A stretch of 37,065 nucleotides of DNA from Nonomuraea longispora (GTDB lineage: Bacteria; Actinomycetota; Actinomycetes; Streptosporangiales; Streptosporangiaceae): NCBI RefSeq assembly GCF_004348345.1, contig NZ_SMJZ01000075.1, positions 1 through 37,065 of the forward strand, written 5' to 3'. The notes under the pieces are model-generated. The model did no database searches. It had not been told where the DNA came from and worked only from the letters and a program-made list of their open reading frames with translations. Of this stretch, positions 1-9,147 are shown in pieces. Both the position numbers and the translations under genes were made by a program. Position 1 is the first letter of the stretch, and every line of letters begins with the position of its first letter.

Positions 1-751
1 GAGCGGGGCGCTGGGCGGTGGCGCGTACCTTTTCGCGGGTCCGCGTGCCGGAGGAGGTCTTGGCGGGGCGGCGGGTGGTTGGCGCGTTCCATGGCCAGGT
101 GAGGCGGCGGTGCGTGCCGCGGCGGCGGCCGGTCACGCGGAGCGAGAGCACGATCGTGGTGAGCACCATCGCGGCGAGCAGCGCGGGCGGGGTGCCGAGG
201 ACGTCGAGGGGCGAGCCGTGCCCGGTCTCCGGCCGCGGCGCGGACACGAACGGCCGCTCGGTCGACCGGATCTCGTCGAGCCGCTCGGCGTTCGCCTTGA
301 CTAATCGGGGGATGCCGTAGCCGACGACCTTGTCCGTTTCGCGGGTCTTGCGCTTGAGCCACACGCGGTCGACGTTGGCCTCGATCGTGTGGATCTTCTT
401 GCCGGAGACACGCTCCACGACGCCCACGTGGTCGACGCCCTTGTAGCTCTTGCCGCCGCGCCAGTCGAAGAAGACCAGCGCTCCGGGCTCGGGCTTGCGC
501 GTCCACGCGTCCTGCTTGATGAACCAGGCCGCGTGGGAAGGAGTCCACGCGAATTCGCCGACATATTCGGTGACGCCGGCCTTGTCCGCGGCCCAGGCGA
601 GGAACATGTCACACCATGGCGCGTTGCGGTATTGGGTGTCTTGGACGCGATCCGCGTACCACTGACCGAACTTGGTGAGCTGGCCGCTCTTCTCCTTGTA
701 TCCGATTTCCTGCCGCACCGTCTTCAGCAGCTCGTCCGCGATCGGGTCCAG
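1..751 (-). CDS. CHAP-domain cell-wall hydrolase with C-terminal membrane segment, 3' end cut by window edge
   Basis: Predicted peptidoglycan amidase or endopeptidase of the CHAP family (NlpC/P60 clan). The CHAP domain spans about residues 10-130, with catalytic Cys47 in NAPWCDMF, His108 in GVDHVGVVE and Glu124/Asn126 in IEANV. One hydrophobic helix follows at about 189-204, then an Arg-rich tail that runs off the window. No N-terminal signal peptide is visible. I place the start at a CTG at 751: the frame is closed by a TGA about 30 bases upstream, no ATG, GTG or TTG lies between, and GGGAGG sits 7 nt before the CTG. Residue 150 is encoded by TTA (302-304), rare in such genomes and often a sign of bldA-type control. 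Family call is firm; exact bond cleaved is unknown. Confidence 0.85.
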   Translation of the reverse strand, partial: MDPIADELLKTVRQEIGYKEKSGQLTKFGQWYADRVQDTQYRNAPWCDMFLAWAADKAGVTEYVGEFAWTPSHAAWFIKQDAWTRKPEPGALVFFDWRGGKSYKGVDHVGVVERVSGKKIHTIEANVDRVWLKRKTRETDKVVGYGIPRLVKANAERLDEIRSTERPFVSAPRPETGHGSPLDVLGTPPALLAAMVLTTIVLSLRVTGRRRGTHRRLTWPWNAPTTRRPAKTSSGTRTREKVRATAQRPA

Positions 752-911
752 GGTGACACCTCCCAGATAACCGACAAATCACGATGGACTGTAGTAGCGC
801 CATCGCACGTTCGCGCGGGTCACTGCGAAAGTGTCTTGCTATGAGGCGAATTATTGGCTATGTGGTTATCGGTGTCTATTGAGGCTGGTGAATCTGATGA
901 GATCAACGCGG
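752..911. other. Spacer between CHAP and PP2C genes
   Basis: About 160 bases, more AT-rich than the surrounding genes. It should hold the CHAP gene promoter (minus strand). A TACAGT reads on the minus strand at 785-790, but I see no convincing -35 for it. No coding sequence recognised. Confidence 0.4.
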
Positions 912-1682
912 TCAGGCGCCCGCGCCCACGCGGTAGACGCTCACTTCTCCGGCGCCCGGCGCGACGACGTCGGCCACGATCACGGTCACGTTGTCGGGCG
1001 AGCCGCCCTCGTTGGCGAGATCGATCAACCGCTGGACGGCCGCGCCCGGGTCTGCCACCGTGGTCAGCACCTCGTGCAGGACCTCGGGCCCCAGGACGGT
1101 CGTGAGGCCGTCGGAGCAGAGGAGGTAGCGATCATCAGGCTCGGCCTCGCGCAGCGCCATGTCGGGCTCCGCCCTGCCCTCACTGCCCAGCACCCGCAGC
1201 ACCATCGAGCGCCTGGGATGGACGGCCGCCTGGTCCTCCGTGATGCGCCCTTCGTCCACCATCGACTGCACAAGTGTGTGATCCTTGGTCATCTGGTAGA
1301 GAGCGCCATCGCGAAGCAGATATCCGCGGGAGTCACCAAGATGAGCCAGGGCGAACCGGTAGCCGTCCCACAGCATGGCGGTCACCGTGGTCCCCATCCC
1401 CCTGCGCGCAGGGTCGATGTCGGCCAGCTCGACGAGCCTGCGGGCCGCCTCGTGCACGGCGCCCTCCAGCGCGGCCTCCAGGTCGGCGCCGGTCTCGGGA
1501 AGCGTGGCATCCAGCTCCCGCATGACGGCGATCGCCGCCGAACTCGCCAGCTCGCCGGCAGCGTGCCCACCCATCCCGTCAGCCACCACGAGCAACCGGC
1601 CACTCGCATAGCCGGAATCTTCGTTCTGCTCCCTGCGGCGGCCCACGTCTGATCCGGCGGCATAGCGGATGTTGTGCTTCAT
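912..1682 (-). CDS. PP2C-family Ser/Thr protein phosphatase
   Basis: Metal-dependent protein phosphatase (PPM/PP2C) of 256 residues, removing phosphate from Ser/Thr kinase substrates in the cytoplasm. Metal-binding motifs are in order: Asp22 in REQNED, Asp35 in VVADGMGGH, then DSRGYLLRDG, SDGLT and SPDNVTVIV. It is a bare catalytic domain, with no membrane helix, unlike PstP of the division cluster. It is divergent from the DNA methylase gene, 76 bases away, and the gene after that is a Ser/Thr kinase, so it may oppose that kinase. A minus-strand promoter TTGTGA, 17 bp, TTTACT lies just upstream. Family is certain; partner is inferred. Confidence 0.93.
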   Translation of the reverse strand: MKHNIRYAAGSDVGRRREQNEDSGYASGRLLVVADGMGGHAAGELASSAAIAVMRELDATLPETGADLEAALEGAVHEAARRLVELADIDPARRGMGTTVTAMLWDGYRFALAHLGDSRGYLLRDGALYQMTKDHTLVQSMVDEGRITEDQAAVHPRRSMVLRVLGSEGRAEPDMALREAEPDDRYLLCSDGLTTVLGPEVLHEVLTTVADPGAAVQRLIDLANEGGSPDNVTVIVADVVAPGAGEVSVYRVGAGA

Positions 1683-1758
1683 ACCCAGCAGTAAATCATT
1701 GGTTGAAAGACTTCACAAGCAGATGCGCTGAAGACTCTTGTGAACTACTGTGGGCTCC
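1683..1758. promoter_or_regulatory. Divergent promoter region, PP2C / DNA methylase
   Basis: Minus strand: TTGTGA, 17 bp, TTTACT, placing a start point just before the PP2C ATG. Plus strand: TACTGT at 1746-1751, seven bases before the ATG at 1759, which would give a leaderless methylase transcript; I see no good -35 for it. Both genes are therefore driven from the same 76 bases. Confidence 0.45.
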
Positions 1759-3588
1759 ATGAGCCACGACCCGACCGTCAACGCCGGGGACATCGCCCGG
1801 CTCGCCGGTGTCGGGCGTGCCGCGGTGAGCAACTGGCGCCGCCGCCACGACGACTTCCCCGCCCCCGTCGGGGGCACCGCCAACCAGCCGCTGTTCTCGC
1901 TGCGGCAGGTCGAGTCCTGGCTTCGGCGCTACGGGAAGTCCTACCAGGTCTCCCTGGGTGATCGGGTGTGGCAACGCCTGAAAGCCGCCGGAGATTTGCG
2001 GCTGGGCGAGCTGGTGGCCCAGGTCGGCGTGCTGCTGACCCACCACGCCCAGGCCGCCCTTCCCCGGGCCGGTGACCCCCGGACGGGTGGTGAGCCGACC
2101 GGGCTCGACCGGGAGCTGGCCGAGCTGATTCTCGAGCTGGCCGAGCAGCACGACCCGCTGACCGCGTACGAATTCCTGTGTGAGCGCTACCTCGAAGCAC
2201 ACTCGAGGCAGCTCTCCGTCACCCGCGAGGACGTGGCCGAGCTGATGGTCCGGCTCGTCGGCGAGGAAGGCGCGACGATCCTCGATCCGGCCTGCGGCGT
2301 CGGGACGCTGCTCCTCGCCCCCTCGCGATCCGTGCACGATCCGGCCGGGCTGCGGATGCCCGCCAGGATGCTGGGCCAGGAGCTGAGCGAGACGTCGGCG
2401 GCCATCACCGCCTCCAGGCTCCGGCTGCGCGGCGCCGAGGCCACGATCGTGGCGGGTGACTCGATGCGCCACGACGGGTTCGCCGGAGAGCGGGCCGACG
2501 CGGTGGTGTGCGATCCCCCGTTCAACGAACGCGCCTGGGGTTACGAGGAGCTGACCGGCGACCCGCGCTGGGAGCACGGCCTGCCGCCGCGCGGCGAGCC
2601 GGAGCTGGCCTGGGTGCAGCACTGCCTCACCCACGTCAGGCCGCGCGGCCTGGTCGCCATCCTCATGCCGCCGGCCGCCGCCAGCCGTAAGGCGGGCCGC
2701 CGCATCCGCGCCAATCTGCTGCGCGCGGGCGCGCTGCGGGCGGTCGTGGCGCTGCCCGGCTCGGACCTGTGGCTGCTGCGCCGCCCCGCGGCGGGCGAGC
2801 GGCCGCCGTCCGACGTGCTGATCCTCGACGCCACGGCCGACCTGTCGCTGGTCGAGCCCGCCTGGCAGGCCTACGTCGAGGACCGTTCCGACCAGACCGT
2901 ACGCATCATCGACCTGCTGGCCGACGAGGTCGACATGACCCCGGCCCGCCACCAGCGGCGCGACGACGTCGGGCGGGCGTTCGCCGAGGCCCGTGACCGG
3001 TTCCTGGCGGCCTCCGCCGTGCCGCCCGATCTGAAGGTCCTGGAGCAGCCGCTCGACCAGCCGGCCACCACGCTGGGCGACCTGATCAAGGAGGGCCTGG
3101 TGACCTCCGCGCAGGCACCGCCCAAGATGGCCGCGGACGGCGGGGACATCCCGGTGCTGACCACCGACGACGTGCTCAACGGCAGCTCGCCGTCGGGCTC
3201 CACCAGTACGCAGCAGGGGCTGGTGGCGATCCGCTCCGGCGACGTGGTGGCCTCCTATTCGGCGGTGCGGGTGATGGCCGACGACGGCGCGGTGCTGGGG
3301 CCCCACCTGACCCTCTACCGCGTTGACGCCCGGCGGCTCGACCCCGACTTCCTGGCCGGCTTCCTGCGGGCGGCGGGCGGCCGGGTGACGACCGGCTCCA
3401 GCAGGTTCGACGTGCGCCGCACCCGGCTGCCGCGCCTGTCGCTGAGGGAGCAGAAGGCGTACGGCGCGGCGTTCCGGCAGCTCGCCGTGCTGGAGGACGC
3501 CTTGCGGGAGACCGCCGCGCTGGGGCAGACGTTGATCAGGCTGGGCCTCGACGGGCTCGCCGAGGGTCACCTGCACCCGCAGTCCTGA
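1759..3588 (+). CDS. HTH - type I-like N6-adenine DNA methylase - HsdS-like fusion
   Basis: SAM-dependent adenine-N6 DNA methyltransferase of 609 residues. Residues about 8-60 form a MerR/AlpA-like helix-turn-helix (AGDIARLAGVGRAAVSNWRRR, then FSLRQVESWL). The HsdM-like core follows, with motif I DPACGVGT at 176-183 and motif IV DPPF at 252-255. HsdM proteins usually have NPPF/NPPY, so the Asp is a variant. Residues about 425-609 look like one HsdS target-recognition half (GDVVASYSAVR, FDVRRTRLPRLSLREQ, coiled-coil end). No HsdR or other nuclease is near, so this is a solitary methylase, perhaps regulatory. A Ser/Thr kinase follows after 56 bases. Start: ATG 1759, apparently leaderless; a GTG at 1750 is the alternative. 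Target site and role unknown. Confidence 0.85.
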   Translation: MSHDPTVNAGDIARLAGVGRAAVSNWRRRHDDFPAPVGGTANQPLFSLRQVESWLRRYGKSYQVSLGDRVWQRLKAAGDLRLGELVAQVGVLLTHHAQAALPRAGDPRTGGEPTGLDRELAELILELAEQHDPLTAYEFLCERYLEAHSRQLSVTREDVAELMVRLVGEEGATILDPACGVGTLLLAPSRSVHDPAGLRMPARMLGQELSETSAAITASRLRLRGAEATIVAGDSMRHDGFAGERADAVVCDPPFNERAWGYEELTGDPRWEHGLPPRGEPELAWVQHCLTHVRPRGLVAILMPPAAASRKAGRRIRANLLRAGALRAVVALPGSDLWLLRRPAAGERPPSDVLILDATADLSLVEPAWQAYVEDRSDQTVRIIDLLADEVDMTPARHQRRDDVGRAFAEARDRFLAASAVPPDLKVLEQPLDQPATTLGDLIKEGLVTSAQAPPKMAADGGDIPVLTTDDVLNGSSPSGSTSTQQGLVAIRSGDVVASYSAVRVMADDGAVLGPHLTLYRVDARRLDPDFLAGFLRAAGGRVTTGSSRFDVRRTRLPRLSLREQKAYGAAFRQLAVLEDALRETAALGQTLIRLGLDGLAEGHLHPQS

Positions 3589-3644
3589 CGGTGTAGTTTT
3601 TCCCGGTCGTAATATTTCTCCAGATAAGGCTGGGGGGAGGGCGC

Positions 3645-4535
<891 letters not shown>

Positions 4536-4568
4536 GCCCCCCCGGCGCGGCCCGCTCCGCACCGCCGT

Positions 4569-4580
4569 GAGAACGCTCTC
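4569..4580. promoter_or_regulatory. Upstream operator-like copy for the ceb-like operon
   Basis: GAGAACGCTCTC differs by one base from the central 12 bases of the perfect palindrome at 4644-4659. The two centres are 77 bp apart and flank the promoter, which suits a LacI-family repressor bridging two sites. Confidence 0.55.
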
Positions 4581-4583
4581 TTC

Positions 4584-4600
4584 ATAACACCGATTGTTAT
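4584..4600. repeat. Inverted repeat ATAACA-N5-TGTTAT
   Basis: Perfect 6-bp arms with a 5-nt spacer, 11 bases upstream of the -35 of the ceb-like operon and after the kinase gene. It is unusually AT-rich for this DNA. It has no T-run after it, so a regulator site seems likelier than a terminator. No matching site was found elsewhere by eye. Confidence 0.45.
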
Positions 4601-4610
4601 GGGCCCTCCG

Positions 4611-4640
4611 TTGACAGAGCGGTATGAACGCCTGGAATCT
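4611..4640 (+). promoter_or_regulatory. Promoter of the ceb-like operon
   Basis: TTGACA at 4611-4616, an 18-bp spacer, and GAATCT at 4635-4640. The -35 is consensus and the -10 is weak. The main operator starts 4 bases downstream, over the likely start point, which fits repression. Confidence 0.55.
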
Positions 4641-4643
4641 CTT

Positions 4644-4659
4644 GAGAGAGCGCTCTCTC
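4644..4659. promoter_or_regulatory. LacI-family (CebR-type) operator
   Basis: GAGAGAGCGCTCTCTC is a perfect 16-bp palindrome. Its core GAGCGCTC is shared with the CebR/CelR operator of Streptomyces and Thermobifida (TGGGAGCGCTCCCA, from memory), with A in place of G in the outer positions. The LacI-family gene closing this operon (9148-10143) is the natural candidate to bind it. Confidence 0.75.
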
Positions 4660-4690
4660 CACCCCTCAGATCCTACCCAGGAGGGTTTCC

Positions 4691-5986
4691 ATGACCCCTC
4701 GTATCCGGCGGCTCGGCCTGTCGTTGCTCACCGCGTCCGCGCTCACCCTGGCGGCGGCGTGCGGCGGCGGTGGCGGGGACTCGGCCACAGAGGCGGGCGC
4801 CGATCCCGGCGAGAAGATCAAGCTGACCGTCGACCTCTTCGGGGACTTCGGCTTCAAACCGCTCTACGAGGAATACAAGAAGACCCATCCCGACATCGAG
4901 ATCGTCGAGAACGTCACGCAGTTCAACGACCACCACAACAACCTGGTCAAGCGGCTGGCCACGAACTCGGGCGCGGGCGACGTCACAGCCGTCGAGGTCG
5001 GCTACATCAGCACGTTCACCGCGCAGCCGCCCAAGTTCACCGACCTCAAGCAGTTCGGGCTCGACAAGCGGCAGGCCGACTACCTCGACTGGAAGTGGCA
5101 GCAGGGCCTGAGCAAGGACGGCGCGCAGGTGCTCGGGCTCGGCACCGACGTGGGCGGCCTGGCCATGTGCTACCGCAAGGACCTGTTCGAGAAGGCGGGC
5201 CTGCCGAGCGAGCGCGAGAAGGTGGCGGCGCTCTGGCCGACGTGGGAGGAGTACATCGCGACCGGCAAGAAGTTCGCCGCGGCCGACGTGGCCGGCGCGA
5301 AGTTCGTCGACTCCCCTGGCGAGATCTTCCGCGCCATGGTCAACCAGGCCCCCGTCGGCCTGTACGACGCCCAGGACCAGATCATCGTGGACTCCAACCC
5401 CGACGTGAAGAAGGCCTGGGACCTGTCGAACCAGCTCACCCAGGAGGGCCTGACCGCCAAGCTGGCGGCCTTCTCCCCGCCGTGGAACACCGGCTTCGCC
5501 AAGGGTTCGTTCGCCACGATCATCTGCCCGGCCTGGATGACGGGCTTCATCCAGGAGCAGGCCCAGGACGCCTCCGGCAAGTGGGACATCGCGGCCGTGC
5601 CCGGCGGCTCGGGCAACAGCGGCGGCTCGCACCTGATGGTGCCGAAGCAGAGCAAGCACCCGAAGGAGGCGGCCGAGCTGATCGACTTCCTCACCTCCAA
5701 GGAGAACCAGGCCAAGGTCTTCAAGGAGGAGGGCACGTTCCCGTCGATCCCGGAGCTGTACGACGACCCGGAGATCCAGAACTTCACCAAGCCGTTCTTC
5801 GGCGACGCTCCCATCGGCAAGATCTACTCGGACGCCGCCAAGGCGCTCAAGCCGCAGCACCTCGGCCCCAAGGAGGCAGACGTCCGGGTCGCCATCGGCA
5901 ACGGGCTCGGCCGGGTGGAGCAGGGCAAGCAGACGCCGGACCAGGCGTGGGCCCAGGTGCTCGAGGACGTCAAGAAGATCAAATGA
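4691..5986 (+). CDS. cebE: CebE-like sugar-binding lipoprotein of an ABC importer
   Basis: Extracellular solute-binding lipoprotein (family 1), 431 residues, that captures oligosaccharide and delivers it to the permease pair encoded next. The signal peptide ends in TLAAAC with lipid-modified Cys24, then a Gly-rich linker. Segments such as IEIVENVTQFND, LGTDVGGLAMCYRKDLFEKAGLP and FATIICPAWMTGFIQE resemble the cellobiose/cellotriose protein CebE of Streptomyces, as I remember it. AGGAGG lies before the ATG. The stop overlaps the next start (ATGA). Neighbouring GH1 and LacI genes support a beta-glucoside substrate; the precise sugar is inferred. Confidence 0.85.
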   Translation: MTPRIRRLGLSLLTASALTLAAACGGGGGDSATEAGADPGEKIKLTVDLFGDFGFKPLYEEYKKTHPDIEIVENVTQFNDHHNNLVKRLATNSGAGDVTAVEVGYISTFTAQPPKFTDLKQFGLDKRQADYLDWKWQQGLSKDGAQVLGLGTDVGGLAMCYRKDLFEKAGLPSEREKVAALWPTWEEYIATGKKFAAADVAGAKFVDSPGEIFRAMVNQAPVGLYDAQDQIIVDSNPDVKKAWDLSNQLTQEGLTAKLAAFSPPWNTGFAKGSFATIICPAWMTGFIQEQAQDASGKWDIAAVPGGSGNSGGSHLMVPKQSKHPKEAAELIDFLTSKENQAKVFKEEGTFPSIPELYDDPEIQNFTKPFFGDAPIGKIYSDAAKALKPQHLGPKEADVRVAIGNGLGRVEQGKQTPDQAWAQVLEDVKKIK

Positions 5987-6945
5987 GCACTCTTCCCCTC
6001 GCGGTCACGCGACGGCGCGGGCAGGGCATGCGGCACACCCTCGACGTGAGGGTGTCACCGTACGCCTACGTGGCGCCGTTCTTCCTGCTGTTCTGCGCTT
6101 TCGGGTTGTTCCCGCTCGTCTACACGGCCTGGGTGAGCCTGCACGAGTGGACCTTGCTCTCGGAGACCCAGACGTTCGTCGGGCTGGACAACTTCACGAC
6201 GCTGCTCGCCGACGACTACTTCTGGAACGCCACGTTCAACACGCTCTCCATCGGCGTGCTGTCGACTGTGCCGCAACTCGCGCTGGCCATCTGGCTGGCG
6301 CACCTGCTCAACCGGCGGCTGCGGTTGCAGACGTTGTTCCGGGTCTCGCTGCTGCTGCCCAACGTCACCAGCGTGGTGGCGGTGGTGGTGATCTTCAGCC
6401 AGCTTTTCGGCCGTGACTTCGGCATGATCAACTGGGTCCTGTCGTGGTTCGGGGTGGGCAGCATCGACTGGGCGGCGGGCACCGCGAGCTCGCACGTCGC
6501 GCTCTCGGTGATGATCATGTGGCGCTGGACCGGCTACAACGCGCTGATCTTCCTGGCCGCCATGCAGGCCGTACCGCGCGAGCTGTACGAGGCCGCCACC
6601 CTCGACGGGGCGGGCAACTTCACGCAGCTGCGCAGGATCACCATCCCGATGATCCGGCCGACCATGATCTTCGTGGTCATCGTCTCCACGATCGGGGCGA
6701 TGCAGATCATCGCCGAACCCATGTTGTTCGGGCAGAGCAGCGGCGGCGGGGGCGGCATCGCCACCGGCGGGCCCGACCGGCAGTTCCAGACCCTGGCGCT
6801 GTTCGTCTACGAGCAGGGCTTCGCGAACTCGACGTTCGACTTCGGCTACGCCTCGGCCGCGTCCTGGCTGATGTTCCTGGCAGTGGTGATCGTAGCGGGC
6901 ATCAACTTCCTCATCACCCGCAGGGCGAAGGGAGGGCTGGTGTGA
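5983..6945 (+). CDS. cebF: ABC sugar permease, CebF-like (MalF type)
   Basis: Inner-membrane permease of 320 residues with about six helices, first at about 24-46 (YAYVAPFFLLFCAFGLFPLVY). The cytoplasmic EAA loop, which docks the ATPase, is seen in ELYEAATLDGAGNFTQLRRITIP. The start ATG overlaps the binding-protein stop by 4 bases, implying translational coupling; the end overlaps the next gene in the same way. No ATPase gene is in the operon. In actinomycetes these importers commonly share the MsiK ATPase encoded elsewhere. Confidence 0.88.
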   Translation: MSTLPLAVTRRRGQGMRHTLDVRVSPYAYVAPFFLLFCAFGLFPLVYTAWVSLHEWTLLSETQTFVGLDNFTTLLADDYFWNATFNTLSIGVLSTVPQLALAIWLAHLLNRRLRLQTLFRVSLLLPNVTSVVAVVVIFSQLFGRDFGMINWVLSWFGVGSIDWAAGTASSHVALSVMIMWRWTGYNALIFLAAMQAVPRELYEAATLDGAGNFTQLRRITIPMIRPTMIFVVIVSTIGAMQIIAEPMLFGQSSGGGGGIATGGPDRQFQTLALFVYEQGFANSTFDFGYASAASWLMFLAVVIVAGINFLITRRAKGGLV

Positions 6946-7745
6946 GGCTGCGCTATCTGACCCTGACGGCGGTCGCCTTCTTTTCGGCGTTCCCGCTCTA
7001 CTACAGCGTCGTGGTGGCCTCCCGGCACAACTCGGCGCTGGCCGAGGTGCCGCCGCCGCTGCTGCCGGGCGGCAACTTCTTCGCCAACGTCGCCCGGGTC
7101 TTCGACACCGTGCCCTTCGGGCTCGCGCTGCTCAACTCGGTCATCGTGGCCGGATCGATCTCGGTCGCGGTGATGTTCTTCTCGACGCTGGCCGGGTTCG
7201 CATTCGCCAAGCTGAAGTTCCGGGGCAAGAACGCCATGCTGGTCATCACCGTGGCGACCATGATGGTGCCGGCGCAGCTCGGCATCATCCCGCTCTACAT
7301 GCTGATGGTGAAGCTGGAGTGGACCGGCACCAACTACGCGCTGATCGTGCCGGCGCTGGTCAACGCGTTCGGCGTGTTCTTCATGACGCAGTACCTCTCG
7401 CGTGCCCTGCCCACCGAGCTGCTGGAGGCCGGGCGGGTGGACGGGTGCTCGACGTGGGGGCTGTTCTGGCACGTCGTGCTGCCGGCGGCCCGGCCCGCGG
7501 CGGCCGTGCTCGGCATGCTGACGTTCATGTCGGCCTGGAACGACTATTTCTGGCCGCTGGTCGTGCTGAGCCCGGACAACCCGACGGTCCAGGTCGCCCT
7601 GTCGACGCTGGCCAGCGGATACGTCAACGACTACGTGCTGGGGCTGGCAGGAACGGCGATCGGCACACTGCCGCTCGTTGCCGTCTTCGCCCTGTTCGGC
7701 AAGCAAATCATCGGCGGAATCATGCAAGGAGCTGTTAAGGGATGA
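6942..7745 (+). CDS. cebG: ABC sugar permease, CebG-like (MalG type)
   Basis: Second permease subunit, 267 residues, about six helices, with the EAA loop in ELLEAGRVDGCSTWGLFWHVVLP. The GTG start at 6942 overlaps the previous stop (GTGA) and has GGAGGG a few bases upstream. It should pair with the preceding MalF-type subunit as the membrane channel. The C-terminal GKQIIGGIMQGAVKG is typical of MalG-type subunits. The last 4 bases overlap the GH1 start. Confidence 0.88.
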   Translation: MRLRYLTLTAVAFFSAFPLYYSVVVASRHNSALAEVPPPLLPGGNFFANVARVFDTVPFGLALLNSVIVAGSISVAVMFFSTLAGFAFAKLKFRGKNAMLVITVATMMVPAQLGIIPLYMLMVKLEWTGTNYALIVPALVNAFGVFFMTQYLSRALPTELLEAGRVDGCSTWGLFWHVVLPAARPAAAVLGMLTFMSAWNDYFWPLVVLSPDNPTVQVALSTLASGYVNDYVLGLAGTAIGTLPLVAVFALFGKQIIGGIMQGAVKG

Positions 7746-9112
7746 TTTTTCCCGATAACTTCGTCTGGGGCGCCGCCACGGCCTCGTACCAGATCGAGGG
7801 GGCGGTCAAGGAGGACGGACGGGGGCAGTCGATCTGGGACGCCTTCTCCCACGCCCCCGGGAACGTGGCGGACGGCGACACCGGCGACGTCGCGTGCGAT
7901 CACTACCACCGCTACCGGGACGACATCGGGCTGATGCGCGAGCTGCGGCTGGCGGCCTACCGGTTCTCCATCGCCTGGCCGCGCATCCAGCCCGACGGCG
8001 CGGGACCGGTCAACCCGCGCGGGCTCGCCTTCTATGACAAGCTCGTCGACGAGCTACTAGCCGCCGAGATTTCGCCCTATGTCACGCTTTATCACTGGGA
8101 CCTCCCCCAAGCCCTCGAAGAACGCGGCGGCTGGACCCACCGCGACACGGCCCACCGGTTCGCCGACTACGCCCAGGCCGTGCACGACCGGCTCGGCGAC
8201 CGCGTCAACGACTGGGCCACCCTGAACGAGCCGTGGGTCGCGGCGTTCCTCGGCTACGGCAACGGGGTGCACGCCCCCGGCCGCCGCCTGCCGGCCGACG
8301 CCATGCGCGCCGCGCATCACCTGCTGCTCGGCCACGGGCTGGCCGCCAGGCGGCTGCGCGAGGGCGGGGCGCAGAGCATCATGCTGGTGGTCAACTCCGC
8401 GCCCGTGCTCACCCCCGCCCAGGTCAACGACCCCTCGGCGGTGCCGGACGAGGAGGACGCGGCCGTCGCCCACCGTATCCACACGCTCCTGACCCGGCAG
8501 TTCCTGGATCCGGCGGTGTACGGGACGTACCCCCGGGAGGTGCTGGACGCGGCGGCCCGCAACGGCGGGACCGGCCACATCCAGGACGGCGACCTGGCGC
8601 TCGTCAACGCGCCGATCGACCTGGTGGGCATCAACTACTACAACCCGTGCGTGGTCGAGGCGGGCCCGGGACTGCCCGCCGACGCCGCGTGGCCGGGTTC
8701 GGAGGACGTGAGGTTCGCGGCGGCGGACGCGCCGACGACCGCGATGGGCTGGCCCATCGTGCCCGACGGCCTGTCCAGGCTGCTCGTACGCCTCTCGCAG
8801 GACTACCCGCAGGTCGGCCTGATGGTCACGGAGAACGGCGCGGCCTTCGACGACGTCGTGGAGGACGGGCGCGTGCACGACGACGAGCGGGTGGCGTACC
8901 TGGACGGGCATCTGCGCGAGGTGCACCGGGCCATCGAGGCGGGCGCGGACCTGCGCGGCTATCTGGTCTGGTCGCTGCTCGACAACTTCGAGTGGGCGGA
9001 GGGTTACCGGCGGCGTTTCGGCATCGTGCATGTGGACTATGCGACACAAACCAGGACGCTCAAGGACAGTGCCCTCTGGTATCGGGACGTGATCAGCCGA
9101 AACGGCCTGTAG
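7742..9112 (+). CDS. bglC: GH1 beta-glucosidase (BglC-like)
   Basis: Glycoside hydrolase family 1 enzyme of 456 residues, retaining, cleaving glucose from beta-glucosides such as cellobiose. Both catalytic glutamates are present: acid/base Glu163 in TLNEPW and nucleophile Glu364 in VTENGAA. HWDLPQAL, FYDKLVDELL and WSLLDNFEWAEGY are standard GH1 blocks. No signal peptide, so it acts in the cytoplasm on imported sugar. The ATG overlaps the permease stop, and AAGGAG lies about 12 bases upstream. Position after a CebEFG-like importer and before a LacI regulator matches the cebEFG-bglC layout of Streptomyces. Confidence 0.93.
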   Translation: MIFPDNFVWGAATASYQIEGAVKEDGRGQSIWDAFSHAPGNVADGDTGDVACDHYHRYRDDIGLMRELRLAAYRFSIAWPRIQPDGAGPVNPRGLAFYDKLVDELLAAEISPYVTLYHWDLPQALEERGGWTHRDTAHRFADYAQAVHDRLGDRVNDWATLNEPWVAAFLGYGNGVHAPGRRLPADAMRAAHHLLLGHGLAARRLREGGAQSIMLVVNSAPVLTPAQVNDPSAVPDEEDAAVAHRIHTLLTRQFLDPAVYGTYPREVLDAAARNGGTGHIQDGDLALVNAPIDLVGINYYNPCVVEAGPGLPADAAWPGSEDVRFAAADAPTTAMGWPIVPDGLSRLLVRLSQDYPQVGLMVTENGAAFDDVVEDGRVHDDERVAYLDGHLREVHRAIEAGADLRGYLVWSLLDNFEWAEGYRRRFGIVHVDYATQTRTLKDSALWYRDVISRNGL

Positions 9113-9147
9113 ATTTTTTCCATGCTCTCCCTCCTGCCGGTCCTGCC

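Noticed and set aside
1696..3576. A 626-codon open frame on the minus strand, opposite the DNA methylase
   Set aside because: The plus strand has clear methylase motifs; the minus product is Gly/Arg/Gln/His-rich low complexity, as expected opposite a GC-rich gene.
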